64,000 bases of DNA from Vulcanimicrobiota bacterium. GTDB taxonomy: Bacteria > Vulcanimicrobiota > Vulcanimicrobiia > Vulcanimicrobiales > Vulcanimicrobiaceae. The stretch spans positions 124,001 through 188,000 of the forward strand of contig JAAXCX010000002.1 of assembly GCA_013036105.1 (NCBI GenBank). The letters run 5' to 3'. This document shows, in pieces, positions 58,973 through 64,000 of this stretch. Numbering within the stretch: the first letter of the stretch is position 1; each line of letters starts with the position of its first letter. Under the pieces are notes generated by a model that saw nothing but the letters and a program-made list of their open reading frames with translations, was not told where the DNA came from and made no database searches. The position numbers and the translations under genes are program-made.

Positions 58973-60325
58973 TCAGGCCGGTAGCTTCAAGTATTTCTTG
59001 AAGCGGCGGTCGCCGCGGACCGCATCGAAACGCGGATCGACCGCCATGCGGCCGGCGTTCGGACCGGCGGACTTGAGCATCGCAAGCGCGTCGCCGCGGC
59101 GATTCAGGGCGATGAGCGCGAGGGCGACATCTCCCGAATCGGCCGACTCGGGACCCCGGCGGGCCATGGCCAGCTGCGCCGCGGCCGCGCGAACGTCGCC
59201 TCCCCGCGCATAGGCGTGGGCGAGCAGCGCCGCCGCCTCGCTGCGGCAGCCTGGGCAGATAACGGCGTACCGGCGGAATTCGCGTTCGGCGGCCCCATAA
59301 TTCCGCATTGCCTCGTAGGCAAGCCCCATGTCAACGTACGGGTCGGCTCGCTCCGGCGAGAGATCAGAGGCTTCGCGCGCGTAGGCGATTGCCTCGTTGT
59401 AACGCCGCGAAAGATAGGCGGCTTCGGAAAGCCAGGAAAGCGCCGCGGGTGAAACCGGATCGAGCTGCGCCGCTTTGCGCAGCTCGAGGAAGCCTTCGCG
59501 AGCTCTTCCCTGCTGGACGAGCGCGGAGCCGTACCACTGGTGCGCCGCGGCATAACCCGGATCGAGCGCGATCGCCGTACGGTACTGTTCGCGCGCGGCA
59601 GCCCGCGTGCCGGGCACATCTTCGGCGATCCCCATCGCGGCGTGCGCCTGGGAAAGTTGCGGATCGAGTTTGAGCGCGGTACGCGCGATCGCGCGCGCCG
59701 TCGCATACGTTCTCTTCATCGGTGCGTAGCCGTAATCGCCTTCGATCGCATAGGCTTCCCCCAGCGCTGCATATCCGCGCGCATTTTTTGGATCGGACGC
59801 GATCACCGCGCGAAAATACCGGATGCTCTTTTGTACGCTCGCTTCCGTGCGCTGCTTCCAATAATAGGTCCCCATCGCGAGGAGGCGCTGGCCGTTGGCG
59901 CTCAACTCGGAGGGCGCCGGCCGGGAACGCGCGGTGCCGTGGACGAGCGTGAAACTGAGTGAAATCGCAAGCGCCGCGGCTGCGGCAACGTATTGCCACC
60001 GCACGGCGGCGCGATGCGGGGCCGGCGACGTGGAGACCGCGCCTGTAAAAAGATAGCCGCGGCGCGGAACGGTCTCGATGCAATCGGTCCAGTGAGCGCG
60101 CAGAACTTTCCGCAGCACGTAAACGTTTTGCGCGAGGTTGCCTTCCTCAACGAACCCTTCTGGCCAAACGAAATCGAGCAGCTCGCGCTTGGCGAGCACC
60201 TGCCCCGGACGTTCGGCGAACGCGAGCAGCGTGCGCACGACTTTCGGGCCCAGCGGCAAAGGACGCTTGCCCACACTCAGGAGCAAGCGCTCGGAGTCGA
60301 GGCGGAACGGTCCAAAGTACAGCAT
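58973..60325 (-). CDS. Membrane-bound winged-helix regulator with TPR domain (CadC-like layout)
   Basis: The 450-residue protein has an OmpR/PhoB-type DNA-binding domain at residues 1-95 (FGPFRLDSERLLLSVGKRPLPLG in part; LLDFVWPEGFVEEGNLAQNV; IETVPRRGYLF). One membrane helix follows (WQYVAAAAALAISLSFTLV), then a periplasmic domain with at least six tetratricopeptide repeats. Such proteins sense periplasmic ligands or partners and regulate transcription directly from the membrane. It lies 57 bases from the divergent DUF5916 gene, its likely target. ATG 60325. Confidence 0.88.
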   Translation of the reverse strand: MLYFGPFRLDSERLLLSVGKRPLPLGPKVVRTLLAFAERPGQVLAKRELLDFVWPEGFVEEGNLAQNVYVLRKVLRAHWTDCIETVPRRGYLFTGAVSTSPAPHRAAVRWQYVAAAAALAISLSFTLVHGTARSRPAPSELSANGQRLLAMGTYYWKQRTEASVQKSIRYFRAVIASDPKNARGYAALGEAYAIEGDYGYAPMKRTYATARAIARTALKLDPQLSQAHAAMGIAEDVPGTRAAAREQYRTAIALDPGYAAAHQWYGSALVQQGRAREGFLELRKAAQLDPVSPAALSWLSEAAYLSRRYNEAIAYAREASDLSPERADPYVDMGLAYEAMRNYGAAEREFRRYAVICPGCRSEAAALLAHAYARGGDVRAAAAQLAMARRGPESADSGDVALALIALNRRGDALAMLKSAGPNAGRMAVDPRFDAVRGDRRFKKYLKLPA

Positions 60326-60382
60326 TTTGATGGCTTTCTGAAGACGGCGAAACCGGTGAAAGATTAATTTAGTAGTTGAAAT

Positions 60383-62659
60383 GTGGAGTATCCTCTGAAG
60401 TTTTCGTCATGCCTGAGCGCGAGCGCCATGCTCGCCGCCGTGCTCCTTGCCGGGTCGCCCGCCCGCGCGTCGGTCGTTGCTACGTTGCAGCTTCCGGCTG
60501 TAAAAGCGCCGGCGCCGCCGCCGCTCGATCCGTCCATTCCGGCGGCGGCGTGGACAGCCGGTGCCATTCCCGAATCGGGCGGTTTTGAGGATCTGACGAC
60601 GCGCACGATCGCACCGCACGCTACGCAAGTGTGGATGATGTATGACTCGCGCAACCTCTACGTCGCCTTTCGCGCCGAGCAGCGCGGCACGCCGATCACG
60701 GCGACGCAGGCGACCAACGACGTCGGCTTCGGCAACGACGATTTCGTGGGCGTCGAGCTCGACACGAGCGGATCCGGATCCAACGTGTACTTTTTCGAAA
60801 CGACGCCGCGCGGCGCGCGCTACGAGCAGGCGAGTGAAAATGCGCGCTACCGTCCCCTCTGGCAATCCGCCGCCGCGATAAACGGCGACTCGTGGAGCGC
60901 CGTCATGATCATTCCGCTCGACGTGCTGCGCATACGCGGCGGGGCCAACCAAACCTGGCGCATCAATTTCATTCGCAACGTCGCGGCGCCCGCGGAACAC
61001 TATACGTGGGCGTACGATGGCGTTATGCAGGACGGCCAGGTCGGCAATCAGTTCCCGCTGTTTTCCGACGCCCGTTTTTGGCCGTCGTGGACCGGCATTA
61101 CCACCGGCGCAACGGCGGCGGCGAAACCGAAGCCGCGCGCTGAACTCTACACGCTCGAAACGCTCGGCCGGGATCGTAAACTTTTTCAGCAAGCCAACGG
61201 GCAGTTTTTGCCCGAAACGGTGCGCGTTGCCGGTCTCGACGTCAGCTATCCGCTGACCAGCACGATCAACTTCGTCGGCACGGTGAACCCGGACTTTTCA
61301 AATGTGGAGATCGATCAGCAGACGATCGCGCCGCAAGAGTTCCGGCGCTTCTTGCAAGAGTATCGTCCGTTTTTCTCCCAAGGCGCCGCGTTTCTCAATC
61401 CCAATCAGGCGCCGGCGGGCGGAAATGAACTCTTTTACTCTCCGTCGGTCGGTCCGTTCGACCGCGGTGAGAAGGTAGAAGGCACGTTCGGCCGCCAGGC
61501 ATTCGGCGTACTGAATTTCCGCGGCTACGATCAAACAACGGGCAATACGTTCGACGACACGGCCTTCGGTTACACGCACACGCTGCAAGACCGCACCTTT
61601 CTGTGGTGGGCCGACGGCGTGATGGCGCACCACAGCGTCTTCGGCGACGACACCTCGCTCGAAGCGGGCATCAAAGGGCGCAACCTGAAGAACGGCTTCG
61701 TATACGGCGTCAACGATGCGAGCGAGCACGGTTCGTGGGTTCCGGGCGGCGTCGCGCACAGTCTGAACGGCTTCATCGACGTGCACAAACCGAACTACGA
61801 GTGGAATCTCGACTACAGCGACATTAGTCCAAATTACAACCCCCTAGATGGCATCACCGCCAATTCGGATATTCACGGTTTCAATTTCTTTGGAGATGCC
61901 GGCGGCTCGACGAAGGCGGTAAAAAACTTCATCGTCTTCGTGAACGCCGATCGCTTCTTGGACCGCTCGGGTGCGGTGCATCAATCCGATGCCAGCATCT
62001 CTCTGAACGCTACGTTCAAGAACGCTTTTTCGATCGGCCTCGGTCCGTCGATCGACGAGTTGCGCAGTTATTCGCTCGTCGACCCGGCCGGTTTTCATAC
62101 CAACTGCAACGATCCGAATCTTCCGCGCTCGTATTTCACGGGGTTCCCGGGCTATTTCTGCGGACGAACCGACACGTTCAGCCTTGCAACGGTAGCGGTG
62201 GGCTATCGCGACGGAACCGCCACGCCGGTCGATTTCCAGACAGCCTATGGAAAGTTCGGGTTCGGTTTTGTCGGACCCAACGACAACGGGCCGGACTACA
62301 TGCACATTTATTCATTCACGACGTCGCGGCCGCTCGGGCGCATCTTCTCGTTGGGATTGGAGTACGACGGCAACTTCGAACGCGCGATGACGACCGGCGC
62401 CTTCGATTCGCAATGGCTGCGACGTATATCGCTCGGCGCGCAACTGGGGCCGTATGAAAACTTCACGATCTCGTTGCGCTCGGTCAACGGGCGCGGCGGC
62501 TTTTCGCCGCCGGGCGTCAATCTGGCGGCGGCCTATCACCACCGGTTCCGCACCGGCGATGAGCTGTTCCTCAATTTCGGAACGCCGGCGGCGGCACGCA
62601 CACTCGACCGTTTTGTGGTCAAGTATCTCTTTCGGTTCGGCGGCGACGCCGGAACGTAA
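60383..62659 (+). CDS. DUF5916-type outer-membrane protein with N-terminal carbohydrate-binding-like domain
   Basis: A signal peptide ends at about residue 29 (AGSPARA). Residues 40-220 form a CBM9-like beta-sandwich: VWMMYDSRNLYVAFRAE, DDFVGVELDTSGSGSNVYFF (in parts), WSAVMIIPLDVLRI. A long domain follows with the DUF5916 hallmark GTVNPDFSNVEIDQQTI and RPFFSQGAAFL, then a beta-barrel to the C-terminus KYLFRFGG. Probably an outer-membrane protein; substrate unknown. GTG 60383 gives 758 residues; CTG 60395, with GGAG 6 bases upstream, gives the cleaner signal peptide MKFSSCLSASAMLAAVLLAG and may be the true start. The small GWGPK peptide gene follows 50 bases later. Confidence 0.85.
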   Translation: MEYPLKFSSCLSASAMLAAVLLAGSPARASVVATLQLPAVKAPAPPPLDPSIPAAAWTAGAIPESGGFEDLTTRTIAPHATQVWMMYDSRNLYVAFRAEQRGTPITATQATNDVGFGNDDFVGVELDTSGSGSNVYFFETTPRGARYEQASENARYRPLWQSAAAINGDSWSAVMIIPLDVLRIRGGANQTWRINFIRNVAAPAEHYTWAYDGVMQDGQVGNQFPLFSDARFWPSWTGITTGATAAAKPKPRAELYTLETLGRDRKLFQQANGQFLPETVRVAGLDVSYPLTSTINFVGTVNPDFSNVEIDQQTIAPQEFRRFLQEYRPFFSQGAAFLNPNQAPAGGNELFYSPSVGPFDRGEKVEGTFGRQAFGVLNFRGYDQTTGNTFDDTAFGYTHTLQDRTFLWWADGVMAHHSVFGDDTSLEAGIKGRNLKNGFVYGVNDASEHGSWVPGGVAHSLNGFIDVHKPNYEWNLDYSDISPNYNPLDGITANSDIHGFNFFGDAGGSTKAVKNFIVFVNADRFLDRSGAVHQSDASISLNATFKNAFSIGLGPSIDELRSYSLVDPAGFHTNCNDPNLPRSYFTGFPGYFCGRTDTFSLATVAVGYRDGTATPVDFQTAYGKFGFGFVGPNDNGPDYMHIYSFTTSRPLGRIFSLGLEYDGNFERAMTTGAFDSQWLRRISLGAQLGPYENFTISLRSVNGRGGFSPPGVNLAAAYHHRFRTGDELFLNFGTPAAARTLDRFVVKYLFRFGGDAGT

Positions 62660-62709
62660 CGAAACAAATGTCATATCGCGCCGTATAACCATGCGGTAGG
62701 ATGATGATG

Positions 62710-62856
62710 ATGAAAAACAATATGAACGAGCGTGAACCGCTCAGCCAGCTTGCGTTGCCGGAGAATAACACTCCGAGTCCGACGATCTTGAGCGAACGCG
62801 TTACGACAATTCCGACACCTTCAGGCGTTTTCTCGGGCTGGGGCCCTAAAGCTTAG
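62710..62856 (+). CDS. 48-residue peptide with C-terminal FSGWGPKA
   Basis: Four consecutive ATG codons begin at 62701; the last (62710) is best spaced from the TAGG at 62697-62700 and gives 48 residues. The product begins MKNNMNEREPLSQLALPENN, is rich in Pro, Thr and Ser, and ends TPSGVFSGWGPKA. The motif F-x-G-W-G-P-K is shared with the 34-residue peptide at 57464-57568, while the N-terminal parts differ. The gene probably shares a transcript with the upstream DUF5916 gene. The last 11 bases overlap the convergent acetyltransferase gene. No signal peptide and no Cys. Function unknown. Confidence 0.66.
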   Translation: MKNNMNEREPLSQLALPENNTPSPTILSERVTTIPTPSGVFSGWGPKA

Positions 62857-63358
62857 ACAGATCTCGCCAGCCGTAGAGGTGTTCGCGGTATGCAAAACCG
62901 TCGATCTCTTCGGTAGTTTGGCAGATGACTTGCGCGCCTAACTTTTCGTAAAAGCGCCGCGCCTGGGTGTTATCCGACAAAACTCGCAGCCACGCAGATT
63001 GAAAGCCTTTAGCTTGCAGCGCCGTACCCGCGGCGCGGAGCAGCCTTTCCCCAAGGCCTTGACGTTGCGCTTCGGGCAGCACGTAGATCGCGCCGATCTC
63101 GCCGTCGAAGCCGTCCACGGGTTCGCTTGAGGCCAAGCTTGTCGCGAATGCGACGACCGTCCCGTGCGCATCGCACGCGACGAACACGTCCTCTTGGCCG
63201 GCGTGCAAACGATCGTTCCATTGGGCCGTGCGCAACGCTATGGTCCGCCGGTCGAGGTGTTCTTGCGGCAGAAGCCCCGCGTACGCGGCGTGCCACGTGC
63301 GAACCTGGACGGCCGCGATGGCGGCCGCATCTTCGAGCGATGCGCGCCGGATAACCAT
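62846..63358 (-). CDS. GNAT family N-acetyltransferase
   Basis: The 170-residue GNAT has IRRASLEDAAAIAAVQVRTW at the N-terminus, the central strand EIGAIYVLPEAQRQGLGERLL with the acetyl-CoA-binding Q/RxxGxG/A loop, and SDNTQARRFYEKLGA at the end of the fold. It acetylates an amine; the substrate is unknown. It could modify a small molecule or a peptide. ATG 63358 lies 2 bases after the stop of the NIPSNAP gene on the same strand, so the two are co-transcribed. Confidence 0.92.
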   Translation of the reverse strand: MVIRRASLEDAAAIAAVQVRTWHAAYAGLLPQEHLDRRTIALRTAQWNDRLHAGQEDVFVACDAHGTVVAFATSLASSEPVDGFDGEIGAIYVLPEAQRQGLGERLLRAAGTALQAKGFQSAWLRVLSDNTQARRFYEKLGAQVICQTTEEIDGFAYREHLYGWRDLSKL

Positions 63359-63360
63359 GA

Positions 63361-63666
63361 CTATGCTCGTTGCAAAATCGAACGGTCTTCGTTCAGGATG
63401 CAGCCCGCACGCTCGATGCGCGCGACGTTAGCGAGCGCCTCGGCATCTTGGCCCAGTCTTTCCCGATAGCGCCCGTACGCGGCAAGGTTCTCAAAGTCGA
63501 TCAGCGCCAGCGCGAAATTTGTCGGGCCGGCGATTCGGGTCGGCAGGTAGTAGCCGACCAGCTTGCCGCCGCAGCGCTCGATCGTTTCCGGCCATGCCTT
63601 CGCATAGGCTTCAAAATCCGAAAGCTTGTCGTGGTCGAGCGTATAGCGAATGCAGAGTGTTATCAT
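63361..63666 (-). CDS. NIPSNAP/ferredoxin-like fold protein
   Basis: The 101-residue dimeric alpha-beta-barrel protein has ITLCIRYTLDHDKLSDFEAY, WPETIERCGGKLVGYYLPT, NFALALIDFENLAAYGRYRE, the NIPSNAP pattern. Function in bacteria is unknown; the fold is shared with small monooxygenases and haem-binding proteins. ATG 63666 has GGAGG 5 bases upstream, preferred over the longer start at 63681. Forms an operon with the acetyltransferase. Confidence 0.85.
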   Translation of the reverse strand: MITLCIRYTLDHDKLSDFEAYAKAWPETIERCGGKLVGYYLPTRIAGPTNFALALIDFENLAAYGRYRERLGQDAEALANVARIERAGCILNEDRSILQRA

Positions 63667-63708
63667 GCTGTCCTCCAGCAATTCGTTCTCATAAAAGCCG
63701 CGCGGGTC

Positions 63709-63737
63709 TTGCTAGCACCTGATATCTTGCGTACAAT
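63709..63737 (+). promoter_or_regulatory. Promoter of a probably leaderless gene
   Basis: TTGCTA (63709-63714) and TACAAT (63732-63737) are 17 bases apart. The expected transcription start, 6-8 bases after the -10 box, falls on GTG 63744, and there is no Shine-Dalgarno sequence. Confidence 0.55.
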
Positions 63738-63743
63738 CCAGCT

Positions 63744-64000
63744 GTGTCGCCCGAATGGCTAACCGCGGTTTCGTCGCTGCTGACGCTGCTCGTCGTCGCC
63801 GCATCGGTCGTGGCTGCGCTCATTCAGTTGCGGCACATGCGGGGCGGCAATCAAATCACGGCGCTCAACGAGATTCGCGAAACGTTCGAGTCGGAAAAGT
63901 TCCGAACGGCGATTTTATATGTCTATCGCGAATTACCGCCGCTCTACGCCGATCCGGCCGTGCGAGCCGAGTTGGTCGCGGTCCCGTTGCCGGCCAAATA
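63744..64000 (+). CDS. Membrane-anchored protein, 3' end outside window
   Basis: The first 85 residues are visible. An N-terminal helix (SLLTLLVVAASVVAALIQL) is followed by a basic RHMRGGNQ segment and a helical soluble part NEIRETFESEKFRTAILYVY. This resembles DUF4760-like proteins, which have one anchor helix and a cytoplasmic helical domain of unknown function. GTG 63744 lies where transcription is predicted to start, so the message may lack a leader. Confidence 0.6.
   Translation, partial: MSPEWLTAVSSLLTLLVVAASVVAALIQLRHMRGGNQITALNEIRETFESEKFRTAILYVYRELPPLYADPAVRAELVAVPLPAK

Overview
This window looks like chromosome from a GC-rich, two-membrane (diderm) bacterium. TonB-like, LolA-like and outer-membrane beta-barrel proteins are present, and there are many lipoproteins. 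Start codons are often GTG or TTG, and probably also CTG and ATT. Gene content and style are compatible with an uncultivated lineage such as Eremiobacterota/Vulcanimicrobiota, but that is inference and not proven here. Coding density is very high: no stretch over 300 bases lacks a gene (the longest gap is 57569-57790, about 220 bases, and holds two divergent promoters). I see no tRNA, rRNA, CRISPR array, prophage or insertion sequence.

Region 1 (1-7752) is one tightly overlapped tetrapyrrole operon: hemC (cut by the window edge, with a half HemD domain attached), hemB, a mobA-like gene, hemL, a shrunken rex redox regulator, hemA, a cobA-hemD fusion and a DUF92 membrane protein. Region 2 (7.7-18.3 kb) holds a glutaredoxin, a TonB-like protein, arginase, a DUF5069/AI-2E fusion transporter, a complete BmpA-type nucleoside ABC importer, a class A beta-lactamase-like secreted protein and a branched-chain aminotransferase. 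Region 3 (18.4-33.9 kb) is mixed metabolism: a beta-propeller/phosphoesterase, fdhD, polX, a nicotinate phosphoribosyltransferase, an ABC ATPase lookalike without catalytic residues, a truncated hydrolase, DJ-1/PfpI, SDRs, a thioesterase, a cupin, rpsO and a carotenoid oxygenase.

Region 4 (33.9-46.4 kb): a split transketolase and a two-component system lie downstream of an exported copper/haem redox cluster (two cupredoxin lipoproteins, a Sco protein, a CxxCH-beta-barrel protein and a TPR protein). Diverging from it are two beta-barrel proteins and a repeat lipoprotein. Region 5 (46.4-55 kb): a DEAD-box helicase with a structured leader, pnp, an SDR-UbiD-UbiA set and a periplasmic binding protein.

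Region 6 (55-64 kb) is the most unusual. A YtrA-like GntR regulator and an ABC-2 exporter are bracketed by two tiny genes with good ribosome binding sites. The first encodes a 34-residue peptide ending in FLGWGPKL. About 5 kb away, behind a DUF5916 outer-membrane protein, an unrelated-looking 48-residue peptide ends in FSGWGPKA. The shared C-terminal F-x-G-W-G-P-K motif points to a family of small peptides that I do not recognise. Between them sit a Fic protein with a perfect operator-like dyad over its promoter and a membrane-bound winged-helix/TPR regulator.
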